Of a stretch of DNA of 64,000 nt, positions 1-8,753 are shown one piece after another. A model generated the notes under the pieces. The model was not told the DNA's origin. It worked only from the letters and a program-made list of their open reading frames with translations, and did no database searches. Numbering within the stretch: position 1 is the first letter of the stretch; each line of letters begins with the position of its first letter. Position numbers and translations under genes: made by a program. The DNA comes from Halopseudomonas xinjiangensis (GTDB lineage Bacteria > Pseudomonadota > Gammaproteobacteria > Pseudomonadales > Pseudomonadaceae), in assembly GCA_011050525.1 (NCBI GenBank), contig DRFO01000023.1, positions 1 to 64,000 on the forward strand. Direction: 5' to 3'.

Positions 1-17
1 TCTGACCAAGGCCGCGT

Positions 18-45
18 ATCTTACGCTAACCTTCTAATCTGTCAA
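18..45 (-). promoter_or_regulatory. Tandem stable-RNA-type promoter, copy 4 (most downstream)
   Basis: Read on the minus strand this is TTGACA, a 16-base spacer, then TAAGAT followed by a GC-rich discriminator (ACGCGGCC). It is the last of four promoters with the same architecture that point left out of the window. The identical 16-base spacing argues that this is not chance. Confidence 0.6.
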
Positions 46-127
46 GCCTTTTAGCGAAGCGTTTAACCACCTCACCAACCGCTTGCATGACCCGAAACCA
101 CCTTGCCGTTCCGTGCCAGGGAGGCGC

Positions 128-155
128 ATTCTACAGGAGCAATGCTCCGTGTCAA
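128..155 (-). promoter_or_regulatory. Tandem stable-RNA-type promoter, copy 3
   Basis: On the minus strand: TTGACA, 16 bases, TAGAAT, then GCGCC. The consensus -35 box and the GCGCC discriminator resemble stringently controlled rRNA promoters. It lies 110 bases upstream (in the transcription direction) of copy 4. Confidence 0.7.
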
Positions 156-232
156 CACCTTCCTTTCAAACCCCGATGGGCTATCCCATCGCCTCTCCAA
201 AGGCCTTCAAGCCAACCCCTCCAGAGCGGCGC

Positions 233-260
233 ATTCTACGCCTTCCCTCCAATCTGTCAA
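233..260 (-). promoter_or_regulatory. Tandem stable-RNA-type promoter, copy 2
   Basis: On the minus strand: TTGACA, 16 bases, TAGAAT, then GCGCC. The hexamers, spacer length and discriminator are the same as in copy 3, 105 bases away, while the spacer bases differ. Confidence 0.7.
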
Positions 261-330
261 CCCCTAAATTATCGCTAACTTATTGATTGCTAAACGCTTT
301 ATCCAAAGCGTCTCGACTCGAGAGAGGCGT

Positions 331-358
331 ATTATAGGCCCCTGAGTTTTGCCGTCAA
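331..358 (-). promoter_or_regulatory. Tandem stable-RNA-type promoter, copy 1 (most upstream)
   Basis: On the minus strand: TTGACG, 16 bases, a consensus TATAAT, then ACGCC. It is the most upstream of the four leftward promoters and lies 98 bases from copy 2. The transcript would run off the left edge, so the gene it serves is not visible. A ribosomal RNA or other stable RNA operon is the best inference. Confidence 0.7.
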
Positions 359-360
359 GC

Positions 361-610
361 GGTTTATGGCAAGTTTATGACAGATGAAGCTCGCCGCGGT
401 TCCAGACCCGCAAGATTGACTGGATCAAACCGAAAGGTGGCGACTGGTAAAGGCCTCTTGTGGCGTCCAGCCGTTTCGCGAAAAGATACAGGCCTATTTG
501 ATAGCACGCGGCCTGTAGGACCCCGAATTGACCCTCGAATAGCGGTCTTTACCTAGCCGGAAGAGGATGAATCAGCACAGGCTCAATTCAAGACCACCAA
601 ACGGGCGCAA
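361..610. other. Intergenic region without a recognisable gene
   Basis: About 250 bases between the leftward promoter array and the maeB terminator. I see no convincing ORF or RNA gene here. In position it is where upstream activating sequence for the promoter array would lie, but no specific site was identified. Confidence 0.5.
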
Positions 611-636
611 AAAACCCCGCCGAAGCGGGGTTTTTC
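609..636 (-). terminator. Rho-independent terminator of maeB
   Basis: A 10-bp inverted repeat AAAACCCCGC / GCGGGGTTTT closes a 4-base loop and is flanked by a T run when read on the minus strand. It lies just after the maeB stop codon. The symmetric A and T flanks could let it act in both directions. Confidence 0.85.
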
Positions 637-648
637 ATTGCCAACTGG

Positions 649-1911
649 TTAGATGCAGTCTTCGACTGACTTCAGCGGGTAGTGCGCCGGGTAGGGACGA
701 GTCGCCACACCGGAATCGATCGCTGCCTGAGCTACGGCAGCAGGCACTTCTTCGATCAGACGGACGTCCATAGGCTTGGGAATGATGTAGTCACGGCCAA
801 ACTCCAGCTTGATACCGCCGTATGCCTGAGAAACGTATTCCGGAACCGGCTCTTTAGCCAGCTTGCGGATGGCATGTACCGCGGCAATTTTCATCTCTTC
901 ATTGATGCGGGTGGCTCGAACGTCCAGCGCCCCACGGAAAATGAAGGGAAAGCCCAATACGTTGTTAACCTGGTTCGGATAGTCCGAACGACCGGTTGCC
1001 ATGATCACGTCAGGGCGCGAGGCGTGGGCCAGCGCCGGATCAATTTCAGGATCAGGGTTGGAGCACGCGAACACGATCGGATTTTCAGCCATCAACTTGA
1101 GCTCGGCCGGCTTAAGCAGATTCGGACCCGACAAGCCGACAAACACGTCAGCGCCCTTCATGGCATCAGCCAGGGTGCGCTTGTCGGTTTCGGTGGCAAA
1201 AATGGCCTTGTACTCGTTCAGATCATCGCGGCCCGCGTGAATCACGCCCTTGCGGTCGAGCATATAGATGTTCTCGACCTTGCAGCCCATGCTTACCAGC
1301 AGCTTCATGCAAGCGATTGCCGCAGCGCCAGCGCCCAGGCAAACAATCTTCGCGTCTTCCAGCGTTTTGTCGGCCAGCTCCAGAGCGTTGATCATCGCGG
1401 CGGCAGTCACGATTGCGGTGCCGTGCTGGTCATCATGGAATACCGGAATGTCGCACTGCTCGATCAGAGCGCGCTCAATCTCGAAGCATTCGGGAGCTTT
1501 GATGTCTTCCAGGTTGATGCCACCAAACGTGCATGATATGCGCTTGACGGTGTCGATAAATGCCTGCGGACTCTCCGATTCGACTTCGATATCAAACACA
1601 TCGATACCAGCGAAACGCTTGAACAACACACCCTTGCCTTCCATTACCGGCTTGCTCGCCAGCGGGCCGAGGTTGCCCAAGCCAAGAATGGCGGTACCGT
1701 CGGAAATCACCGCAACCAGGTTGCCCTTGCCGGTGTACTTGTAGGCGTTTTCGGGATCCTTGGCGATTTCACGCACAGGCTCGGCAACCCCTGGGCTATA
1801 AGCCAGGGCCAGATCGCGGGCAGTGGCGGTAGGCTTGGTCAGCTCGACACTCAACTTACCCGGACGCGGGTTGGCATGGTAGTCGAGTGCATCGGTTCTC
1901 AGATCAGACAT
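649..1911 (-). CDS. maeB: Malic enzyme (malate dehydrogenase, oxaloacetate-decarboxylating)
   Basis: Cytosolic enzyme converting malate to pyruvate and CO2 while reducing NAD(P)+. It links the TCA cycle to pyruvate and supplies reducing power. The protein (420 aa) carries the N-terminal malic domain (SPGVAEPVREIA; CNNP-like SNPDPEIDPAL near the C-terminal half) and a nucleotide-binding domain with GAGAAAIACMKLL. It lacks the phosphotransacetylase-like C-terminal extension of the long E. coli MaeB, as is usual in pseudomonads. I chose the ATG that gives MSDLRTDA, which is how I expect homologues to begin. A TTG two codons upstream has better-spaced GGA and is an alternative. A candidate promoter precedes it and a terminator follows. 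Cofactor preference cannot be read from the sequence with certainty. Confidence 0.95.
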   Translation of the reverse strand: MSDLRTDALDYHANPRPGKLSVELTKPTATARDLALAYSPGVAEPVREIAKDPENAYKYTGKGNLVAVISDGTAILGLGNLGPLASKPVMEGKGVLFKRFAGIDVFDIEVESESPQAFIDTVKRISCTFGGINLEDIKAPECFEIERALIEQCDIPVFHDDQHGTAIVTAAAMINALELADKTLEDAKIVCLGAGAAAIACMKLLVSMGCKVENIYMLDRKGVIHAGRDDLNEYKAIFATETDKRTLADAMKGADVFVGLSGPNLLKPAELKLMAENPIVFACSNPDPEIDPALAHASRPDVIMATGRSDYPNQVNNVLGFPFIFRGALDVRATRINEEMKIAAVHAIRKLAKEPVPEYVSQAYGGIKLEFGRDYIIPKPMDVRLIEEVPAAVAQAAIDSGVATRPYPAHYPLKSVEDCI

Positions 1912-1951
1912 GGTCAATTTTTTCCGGTCAGGTGGCTCATGCGGACGGCAG

Positions 1952-1980
1952 AGAATACAGAAAAGCCATTATGCGGACAA
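1952..1980 (-). promoter_or_regulatory. Candidate sigma70 promoter of maeB
   Basis: On the minus strand: TTGTCC, 17 bases, TATTCT, placing a transcription start about 35 bases before the maeB ATG. The spacing is ideal and both boxes are moderately good. Prediction only. Confidence 0.45.
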
Positions 1981-2009
1981 GATTATTCACCACATCAATG
2001 TCAAGGACA

Positions 2010-3449
2010 TTATCGTATGACTTTGAGCCATTGCCCTGCTTTCAGCTGCCCGTCCGGCCAGTCCCCGTTGAGCAACCGCAACTGCGCTTCGGCCTGCTCG
2101 CCCAGCGGACTCTCTTCGGCCAGCTGTTCGTAACTATCGCCCCGGCGCACCCGGTACAGTCGCACATGCAGTGGCTGGGCCCGCTTCCTGTCCGCCGCAC
2201 TCAACGGGCGAAAACTGCGGATAACCGATAAAAACGCGTCGTCGTAGTTTTCCAGCGGGCCCCGGCCCTTGAAGGCACCTACGAACAGAAAAGCCTGCCC
2301 TCCCCGCACAATGGCAGCAACCCGACGCGCCTGGTCGCCGGGAATAACCGCGGTTGTTCCGGTGAACCCTTTACCCGAGAAGTTCTCGGCGGCTACCAGA
2401 CGCTGATTGCCCACGCGCTGCGCCAGGACGTCTTCGGCGCCTGAGCCGTCGGGCACCGCTTGCATAGTGAGGGCGATGAAAGCGCTCTGGTCTGGAGTGT
2501 GTGCAAGCAGGACGTCCGGCTGGTTAACCACCACCCAGCTCGGCGGATATTCCAGTGCAAGGTTAAGTTGCGTATGGTAGAAATTACGCCCCCGAACAAT
2601 TCCTTGCTCCGGACTGTCCCCGTAAACCATCCCCTCGATGGCTTTCAGATATTCATCTCGACCCGTACGCTGGGTGGCGTCGACCGTAAGATTCTGAGCC
2701 TGTGCGACGACTTCCTGCAGACGCTGGTCATGGGTGGGATGTGTCGCAAATAATCCATGATAACCGGCGACCTGACGCCCCTGCGCGGCGGCGCGCTCCC
2801 GAGCGAAACTATCCTGATTTTTAAGCACCCCGATTACATCCAACACCGCATCCGGGCGGTACCCCGCACGCGCGAGGTATTCGGCGCCGAGGCCGTCAGC
2901 TTCCAGTTCCATGTCGCGGCCGTACCCTCTCACCAGCGCAGTACCCAACATATTGCTCAGGTCACCGGCGGCTCTGACCCCGGTACCCGCTGCCACCAAG
3001 GCACCCAGCAAGCCGGTACCCATCGACATGCTTTGTTGGCGCACACCATGGCGCGCCGTTACATGGCCGATCTCGTGACCCAAAACAGCTGCCAGTTCGG
3101 CCTCCGAATTCAGATAGGCCAACAAGCCCCGATGGATATACAGGTACCCGCCCGGCAGGGCGAAGGCATTGATGTCTGGCGAATCAACCACAGCGAATTC
3201 GTAGTTCAGCTGGTTGCGATGACTTTTCTGCGCCAGCTTTTCGCCTACGTTCTGAACATAGGCCTGCAGCGCGGCGTCCTCGACTAGCGGCATTTGTTGC
3301 TCAATCTGTGCGCTGGCCTGGCGACCGAGCGCCAGCTCCTGCGCCTCTGACATCATCACGAAGTCTTTCTTACCGGTAACCGGATTAACCGCGCATCCAG
3401 TCAACAGCAATAGCAGAACGAGGGGAGCAATACGCAGGATAGAGATCAT
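2010..3449 (-). CDS. M48-family metallopeptidase, outer-envelope lipoprotein (BepA/YfgC-like)
   Basis: A zinc protease expected in the periplasm, anchored by lipid. Residues 1-18 form a signal peptide ending in the lipobox LTGC with Cys19. The catalytic HEIGH lies at 125-129 and the third ligand is probably the Glu of ELEAD (181-185). The C-terminal 50 residues (RRGDSYEQLAEES...) look like a LysM-type or chaperone-like appendage. Family members degrade misassembled outer-membrane proteins, and that role is inferred here. A GGAG Shine-Dalgarno precedes the ATG, which overlaps the stop of the upstream nuclease gene (ATGA). The two genes are therefore translationally coupled and probably co-transcribed with rpmE. 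At 479 aa it is typical for lipoprotein M48 proteases. Confidence 0.88.
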   Translation of the reverse strand: MISILRIAPLVLLLLLTGCAVNPVTGKKDFVMMSEAQELALGRQASAQIEQQMPLVEDAALQAYVQNVGEKLAQKSHRNQLNYEFAVVDSPDINAFALPGGYLYIHRGLLAYLNSEAELAAVLGHEIGHVTARHGVRQQSMSMGTGLLGALVAAGTGVRAAGDLSNMLGTALVRGYGRDMELEADGLGAEYLARAGYRPDAVLDVIGVLKNQDSFARERAAAQGRQVAGYHGLFATHPTHDQRLQEVVAQAQNLTVDATQRTGRDEYLKAIEGMVYGDSPEQGIVRGRNFYHTQLNLALEYPPSWVVVNQPDVLLAHTPDQSAFIALTMQAVPDGSGAEDVLAQRVGNQRLVAAENFSGKGFTGTTAVIPGDQARRVAAIVRGGQAFLFVGAFKGRGPLENYDDAFLSVIRSFRPLSAADRKRAQPLHVRLYRVRRGDSYEQLAEESPLGEQAEAQLRLLNGDWPDGQLKAGQWLKVIR

Positions 3450-4237
3450 TCGAGCTCCAACATCACGGGATGGCGCAGGGGCAGCATAAAGGGTTTATAT
3501 CCTGCTTTTACGCTGCTGTTGCCACGCCGGTCAATAACCCATCCACGAGCCTCAACTCTGCGACCCAGCAAGCCGTCCAGCTCGAGGCTGCCAAAATAGT
3601 GTCGATCACGCTTGCCGACACGCAGCACCACGGAACCGTCCAGCTCCAGCCAAACGTAACCGCCCGCCCTGCTTGTCGATTCGATCCGACCAGTGATGAT
3701 CTGAAAGCCACCCTTTCGCACCTGAGCGGCTTCTATCACCGGGGATTGCTGCCACACGCCCTGCTTTATCTGACGGGCATGACGCTCGGCGTCACCGTGA
3801 CACTGAATCAACGCCAGGTTGGGAGGCACCGCCAGCGCAAAACCCATTCCATCGCGCAGCAACTGCTCTTCGATGTTTTTGCCGTCAGCATCGAACAGGT
3901 GGCCCAGGGTTCTGCCGTAACGATCTTTGGCTTCTACACCAACTACGAGTCTGATATCTGCAGCCTGCACCAGGGTCTGTAGCCGTGTCTTCGCGGCATT
4001 GGCGAAGGGCTCCGACGGCTTGCCCTGCTTGCCCGTTTCCGGTGCATTGATACCTATCAGCCGCACGCGACGGCCGTCGCCCAGTTCAAGGGTATCGCCG
4101 TCTATAACAAAGCGACTGGTCACAGGTTCGGCGCCGACCGGCATGACACACCCATCAGCCAGCACCGGCAGGACAAAACACCAGCACACAAAAAAGGCGC
4201 CCCAATGGAGCGCCTTTCTGATATCACGCGTTGCCAT
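3446..4237 (-). CDS. Secreted or membrane-anchored thermonuclease-family protein (SNase-like)
   Basis: Staphylococcal-nuclease-like enzyme predicted to cleave nucleic acid outside the cytoplasm. After an N-terminal hydrophobic signal segment come the family motifs DGDTLELGDG, RVRLIGINAPE and DRYGRTLGHLF. These supply the two catalytic Arg residues and the Glu, and the typical GDAERHARQIKQGVW helix follows. A second beta-rich C-terminal region (about 180-263) has no function I can name. The longer reading frame starts inside rpmE. I prefer the ATG at 4237, 19 bases after the rpmE stop, because it places the signal peptide at the N-terminus. Its Shine-Dalgarno is poor, so translation may depend on upstream genes. 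The stop overlaps the M48 gene start. Confidence 0.85.
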   Translation of the reverse strand: MATRDIRKALHWGAFFVCWCFVLPVLADGCVMPVGAEPVTSRFVIDGDTLELGDGRRVRLIGINAPETGKQGKPSEPFANAAKTRLQTLVQAADIRLVVGVEAKDRYGRTLGHLFDADGKNIEEQLLRDGMGFALAVPPNLALIQCHGDAERHARQIKQGVWQQSPVIEAAQVRKGGFQIITGRIESTSRAGGYVWLELDGSVVLRVGKRDRHYFGSLELDGLLGRRVEARGWVIDRRGNSSVKAGYKPFMLPLRHPVMLELE

Positions 4238-4256
4238 CTTAATGGCTGGCCTGATC

Positions 4257-4472
4257 TTACTTCTTGGTGCTGACGGCACCGAAACGCTGATTGAAGCGCT
4301 CGATACGGCCACCGGTGTCCAGCATCTTTTGCTTGCCGGTGTAGAACGGGTGGCATTCAGAGCACACGTCCAGGTGAATACCCTTGCCCAGTGTGGAGCG
4401 GGTCTTGATCACGTTACCGCAGCTGCAGGTAGCTTCGAGTATTTCGTATTTAGGATGCAAATCAGCTTTCAT
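4257..4472 (-). CDS. rpmE: 50S ribosomal protein L31 (zinc-binding form)
   Basis: Structural protein of the large ribosomal subunit. The 71-residue protein has the four cysteines of the zinc-containing C+ type (CSC at 16-18 and CSEC at 37-40), so it is RpmE rather than the zinc-free YkgM paralogue. The ATG is preceded by GAGG at good spacing. It is divergent from priA, an arrangement known from other gammaproteobacteria, and heads the run rpmE-nuclease-M48 protease. A candidate extended -10 promoter about 110 bases upstream would give a long leader, where autoregulation could act, although no L31 target structure was recognised. Confidence 0.97.
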   Translation of the reverse strand: MKADLHPKYEILEATCSCGNVIKTRSTLGKGIHLDVCSECHPFYTGKQKMLDTGGRIERFNQRFGAVSTKK

Positions 4473-4582
4473 GGTGATTCCTCGGTTTTGTGTGCCGCCA
4501 CCGGACCAACCTGATCAGGCACCGCACTGGATAATTCCTACCGTTACCAATTAACAAGCAAGTAGCGGAAAATAGGTCGGCG

Positions 4583-4610
4583 ATCATAACAGAATCCCCT
4601 GCAGACGCAA
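4583..4610 (-). promoter_or_regulatory. Candidate promoter of rpmE with extended -10
   Basis: On the minus strand: TTGCGT, 16 bases, TATGAT preceded by TGT (extended -10). The start codon is about 110 bases downstream, implying a long 5' leader. Confidence 0.5.
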
Positions 4611-4671
4611 GCATGCCTCGCCGCCCCCTGGTGGTGCTACCATCACCCACCAATAAACCAGGGAGTATTTT

Positions 4672-6915
4672 GTGTCCGGCCCGATTCTTCAGGTTGCCCT
4701 ACCCTCACCGCTACGTCGCCTCTTCGATTACAGCGCCCCCACTGGCGCGCGGGTCGAGGACCTGCATGTTGGCCAGCGCGTGCGGGTCCCGTTCGGGAAC
4801 CGGCAGTTGGTGGGCGTAGTTGCGCGCATCAGCGACACCTCGGAGGTTCCGAGTGAAAAACTCAAGCGGGCAGTGGAACTGATCGATCTGGAGCCGCTGC
4901 TGCCCGAGACTCTGTGGCAGCTTTGTACCTGGACTGCCGCCTATTATCAACATGGCCTTGGCGACACACTCAGCAGCGCCCTGCCGGTGCTGCTGCGGCA
5001 GGGCGAGGCAGCGCTGGCACGTCAGGATATGTTGTGGCAGCTGACTACCGGCGCCTATGCCGAACACCCCGCCGTAAGCCGCGCACCCAAGCAGAAACAG
5101 GCTATTCTGGCCTTGGGAAAACACCCCCATGGACTGTCCCACGCACTCATAAGTCAGTGGGGCTTGAGCCGCGACACCCTGGAATTGCTGGAGCGCAAAA
5201 AACTGGTACAGCGCATCAGCCAGTCCCACCATCACACCAGCGAGCCCTTGCCTTTATTAAGAGAAGCGCCGCTGACGGCCAACATTGAGCAGGCCGCCGC
5301 GCTGGCCCAAATTCTTCAGTCGATGGGCGCGTCAGATAAGAGCGAGGCGTCAGGGTTCAACGCCTGGCTGCTGGAGGGGGTTACCGGCAGCGGCAAGACC
5401 GAGGTCTACCTGCAGGCAATCGAGCATTGCCTGCGACAAGGCCGTCAGGCGCTGGTATTGATTCCGGAAATCGGCCTGACGCCCCAGACACTGGAACGTT
5501 TTCGCCAGCGCTTTACCGTCCCCGTGGTAATTTTGCACTCAGGCCTCAACGACCGCGAGCGCCTCGACGCCTGGATCGCCGCACGCGATGGCGAAGCAGG
5601 GATAATCATTGGTACCCGCTCAGCCGTCTTCACCCCCCTGGCAAGGCCGGGCCTGATCATTGTCGATGAAGAACATGATTTGTCCTATAAACAGCAGGAA
5701 GGCCTGCGCTACAACGCCCGGGACATCGCGGTCTATCGAGCCAATCTGGAGAAGACCGGCATTCTGCTGGGCTCCGCTACGCCGTCACTGGAAAGCCTGC
5801 ACAACGTGCAGCGCGGCCGCTATCAGCGACTAAGCCTGACACAGCGCGCCGGCAACGCCAGCCCGCCACGCTTTCAATGCCTGGATATTCGCAGCCGCCC
5901 GCTGGATGCCGGCCTGTCGCGACCGCTGGTGCAAGCCATGGGCGAGCATCTTCGTCAGGGCAATCAGGTTCTGGTGTTCATCAACCGCCGCGGCTTTGCG
6001 CCAACCTTGATGTGCCACGATTGTGGCTGGATAGCCGAATGCAAACGCTGCGATGCACGGATGACCGTTCACCAATCCCCGGCTCATCTGCATTGCCACC
6101 ACTGCGCAAGCCAGCGTGCGATAGACCGCAAGTGCCCCAAGTGCAACGGAGAAGACCTTCGCCCGCTGGGTGCCGGAACCGAACGCGCCGAGGAATATCT
6201 GGCTAGCCATTTCACCGACTTTCCAGTGCTGCGTATTGATCGCGATACCATGTCGCGCAAACAAGCCATGCAGACCATGCTTCGGCGCATTCAGAGCGGC
6301 GAGCCCTGCGTTCTGGTGGGAACGCAGATGCTCGCCAAGGGACACCATTTTCCAGACGTGACCCTGGTAGCCATTCTTGACGCTGACGGCGGCCTGTTTT
6401 CGGCGGACTTCCGTGGGCCAGAGCGCATGGCGCAACTGATTACTCAGGTCGCCGGTCGCGCCGGTCGCGCTGAAAAACCTGGGCAGGTGCTGATCCAGAC
6501 TCACATGGCTGAGCATCCGCTGCTCATCGACTTGACCGAGCATGGCTATGCCGCCATTGCGGAGCGTGAACTGGCAGCCCGCCAGGCTTCCCAACTGCCG
6601 CCCTATAGCTTCATAGCCCTGCTGCGCGCCGAGGCCAACGTCGCGGCGCTCGCCAACCAGTTTCTGGAGGAGGCCTGCGAGCAGGCGGAACAGCTATGTG
6701 AGTCCTCCGGATTCACCGGTATCGAGCTGCTGGGCCCGGTTCCCTCGCCCATGGAGCGACGCGCTGGTCGCTTTCGCGCACAGCTGTTGATACAGGCGGG
6801 GCAGCGTTCGGTACTGCACCAGTTGCTGCACAGTTGGCTGCCGCAGCTTGAACAACACCATCTGGCACGCAAGGTGCGCTGGTCAATTGATGTCGATCCG
6901 CTGGACATGTTCTAG
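4672..6915 (+). CDS. priA: Primosomal protein N', replication-restart helicase
   Basis: PriA recognises stalled forks and D-loops and reloads the replisome through the PriB/DnaT/DnaC pathway. The 747-residue protein has the N-terminal 3' DNA-binding domain, a Walker A motif GVTGSGKT (about 236-243), a DEEH Walker B box (VDEEHDLSYKQQ), and the cysteine-rich double zinc site inserted in the helicase core (CHDCGWIAECKRCD, then CHHC and CPKC). The TQMLAKGHHFPDV and QVAGRAGR motifs of the second RecA lobe are intact. Start is GTG with GGGAG six bases upstream. It is divergent from rpmE and followed by argS. Confidence 0.97.
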   Translation: MSGPILQVALPSPLRRLFDYSAPTGARVEDLHVGQRVRVPFGNRQLVGVVARISDTSEVPSEKLKRAVELIDLEPLLPETLWQLCTWTAAYYQHGLGDTLSSALPVLLRQGEAALARQDMLWQLTTGAYAEHPAVSRAPKQKQAILALGKHPHGLSHALISQWGLSRDTLELLERKKLVQRISQSHHHTSEPLPLLREAPLTANIEQAAALAQILQSMGASDKSEASGFNAWLLEGVTGSGKTEVYLQAIEHCLRQGRQALVLIPEIGLTPQTLERFRQRFTVPVVILHSGLNDRERLDAWIAARDGEAGIIIGTRSAVFTPLARPGLIIVDEEHDLSYKQQEGLRYNARDIAVYRANLEKTGILLGSATPSLESLHNVQRGRYQRLSLTQRAGNASPPRFQCLDIRSRPLDAGLSRPLVQAMGEHLRQGNQVLVFINRRGFAPTLMCHDCGWIAECKRCDARMTVHQSPAHLHCHHCASQRAIDRKCPKCNGEDLRPLGAGTERAEEYLASHFTDFPVLRIDRDTMSRKQAMQTMLRRIQSGEPCVLVGTQMLAKGHHFPDVTLVAILDADGGLFSADFRGPERMAQLITQVAGRAGRAEKPGQVLIQTHMAEHPLLIDLTEHGYAAIAERELAARQASQLPPYSFIALLRAEANVAALANQFLEEACEQAEQLCESSGFTGIELLGPVPSPMERRAGRFRAQLLIQAGQRSVLHQLLHSWLPQLEQHHLARKVRWSIDVDPLDMF

Positions 6916-6933
6916 CCCACGGTTAAACCCGAT

Positions 6934-6962
6934 TTGGCAAGACGCCCTTTAAGTCGGATAAT
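6934..6962 (+). promoter_or_regulatory. Candidate sigma70 promoter of argS
   Basis: TTGGCA, 17 bases, GATAAT, in the short priA-argS gap. A transcription start near 6968 would exclude the upstream in-frame start at 6934 and supports translation from 7003. Confidence 0.55.
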
Positions 6963-7002
6963 GCCGGGTTTTCCACAGGCATTGCCGGATATCCGATTAT
7001 CA

Positions 7003-8748
7003 ATGAAAAACCTCATCAGCCAGCTGCTTGCCAGTGCCGTCAACACTTTGCAAAAACAAGGTGTTCTTTCCGCCGACATCTCGCCGAATATCCAGGTCGA
7101 GACCGCTCGCGACAAGGCGCATGGCGATTTCGCCAGTAACCTGGCGATGATGCTCGCCAAGCCCGCCGGCATGAAACCGCGTGACCTGGCCGAGCAACTG
7201 ATTGCTGCCCTGCCTGAACACGAGGCCGTCGCCAGCGTCAGCATTGCCGGTCCGGGGTTCATCAACTTTTTTCAGGATCGCGTCTGGCTAGCCATTCAGT
7301 TGGAGTCAGCCCTGGCCGATGAGCATCTCGGCGTCGCCAGAGCGCAGCCGGCGCAGCGGGTGGTGGTCGACTACTCGTCGCCCAACCTGGCCAAAGAAAT
7401 GCACGTCGGCCATTTGCGCTCAACCATCATCGGTGACGCTGTAGCGCGCATTCTCGAATACCTGGGCCACGAGGTGATTCGCCAGAATCACGTCGGCGAC
7501 TGGGGCACCCAGTTCGGCATGCTGCTCGCCTTCCTCGAAGAGCAGAGCGTAAATACCGAGGCCGAACTTGGCGACCTGGAGAATTTCTACCGCCAGGCCA
7601 AAAAGCGTTTCGATGAAAGCGAGGATTTTGCCCACCGCGCCCGCGAGCGCGTGGTGCAACTTCAGGCCGGGGACCCTGCCTGCCTGGAACTCTGGCACCG
7701 CTTCAACTCGATTTCCCTTGGGCATTGTCAGGTCGTCTACGACCGGCTCGGGGTCAGCCTGACCGAACAGGACGTTCGCGGTGAAAGCGCCTATAACGAC
7801 CAGCTCGCCGACGTGGTGCAGCGTCTGATCGACAAAGACCTGCTGACTGAAAGCGACGGCGCGCGCTGCGTGTTCCTTGACGAGTTCAACAACAGCGAGG
7901 GCAAGCCGCTGCCGGTCATCGTGCAGAAGGCTGGCGGCGGCTACCTTTACGCCACCACCGACCTGGCCGCGATGCGATACCGCCATGTCCAGTTGCAGGC
8001 TGACCGGGTGCTGTATTTCGTCGACCAGAGGCAGGCCCTGCATTTTCAACAGGTATTTGCCGTCGCGCGCAAAGCTGGTTTCGTCCCGCCAGAAATGCAG
8101 CTTGAACACATGGGCTTCGGCACCATGAACGGGCCCGATGGGAGACCGTTCAAGACCCGCGATGGCGGTACCGTGAAGCTGATCGACCTGCTTGACGAGG
8201 CCGAGCAGCGTGCCTATCGGCTGGTCGAACAGAAGAATCCCGAGCTGGGCGCCGATGAGCTGACCCAGATCGGCCATGCGGTGGGCATTGGTGCGGTGAA
8301 GTATGCAGATTTGTCCAAGCACCGCAGCAGCGATTACAGCTTCAATTTTGAACAGATGCTCAGCTTCGAAGGCAACACAGCGCCCTATCTCATGTATGCC
8401 TACACCCGGGTAGCAAGCATTTTCCGCAAGCTGGGCAGCAGCATGGAGCAGCTCGATACGCTGGGTCCGCTGGTGCTCGAGCAGGAGGCCGAAGTCGAGC
8501 TTGCCGCGCATCTTGCGCAGTTCGGCAACACACTGAATTATGTCGCCCGGGAGGGAACCCCGCATGTACTCTGTCACTACCTTTACGAACTGGCTGGCCG
8601 GTTCTCGGGCTTTTACGAGCAATGCCCAGTGCTGGCGGCTGACCAACCGGCACAGCGTGACAGCCGTCTGCGCCTTGCTGCGTTGACTGGACGAACCCTC
8701 CGGCAAGGTCTTACCCTGTTGGGCATCAAAACATTGGAGCGTATGTAA
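7003..8748 (+). CDS. argS: Arginyl-tRNA synthetase
   Basis: Class I synthetase charging tRNA-Arg, cytosolic. The protein (581 aa) starts with the Arg-tRNA synthetase additive domain, carries the HIGH-type motif HVGH at about 134-137 and the [17 protein letters not shown] signature, and ends with the anticodon-binding DALR domain finishing [10 protein letters not shown]. The KMSKS loop is degenerate ([10 protein letters not shown]), as is normal in ArgRS. A longer frame begins at 6934, but the ATG at 7003 (MKNLISQLL) matches the family N-terminus and lies after the candidate promoter. Shine-Dalgarno is weak. ftsN follows five bases later. Confidence 0.97.
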   Translation: MKNLISQLLASAVNTLQKQGVLSADISPNIQVETARDKAHGDFASNLAMMLAKPAGMKPRDLAEQLIAALPEHEAVASVSIAGPGFINFFQDRVWLAIQLESALADEHLGVARAQPAQRVVVDYSSPNLAKEMHVGHLRSTIIGDAVARILEYLGHEVIRQNHVGDWGTQFGMLLAFLEEQSVNTEAELGDLENFYRQAKKRFDESEDFAHRARERVVQLQAGDPACLELWHRFNSISLGHCQVVYDRLGVSLTEQDVRGESAYNDQLADVVQRLIDKDLLTESDGARCVFLDEFNNSEGKPLPVIVQKAGGGYLYATTDLAAMRYRHVQLQADRVLYFVDQRQALHFQQVFAVARKAGFVPPEMQLEHMGFGTMNGPDGRPFKTRDGGTVKLIDLLDEAEQRAYRLVEQKNPELGADELTQIGHAVGIGAVKYADLSKHRSSDYSFNFEQMLSFEGNTAPYLMYAYTRVASIFRKLGSSMEQLDTLGPLVLEQEAEVELAAHLAQFGNTLNYVAREGTPHVLCHYLYELAGRFSGFYEQCPVLAADQPAQRDSRLRLAALTGRTLRQGLTLLGIKTLERM

Positions 8749-8753
8749 GCAGT

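Noticed and set aside
83-286. Overlapping short ORFs in the left 300 bases
   Set aside because: They cover the leftward promoter array, have no ribosome-binding site and no protein-like composition.
682-1536. 284-codon plus-strand frame opposite maeB
   Set aside because: Antisense shadow of the highly conserved malic enzyme in GC-rich sequence; no start site support.
7420-8706. 428-codon minus-strand frame opposite argS
   Set aside because: Antisense shadow; argS has intact conserved motifs in the other strand.
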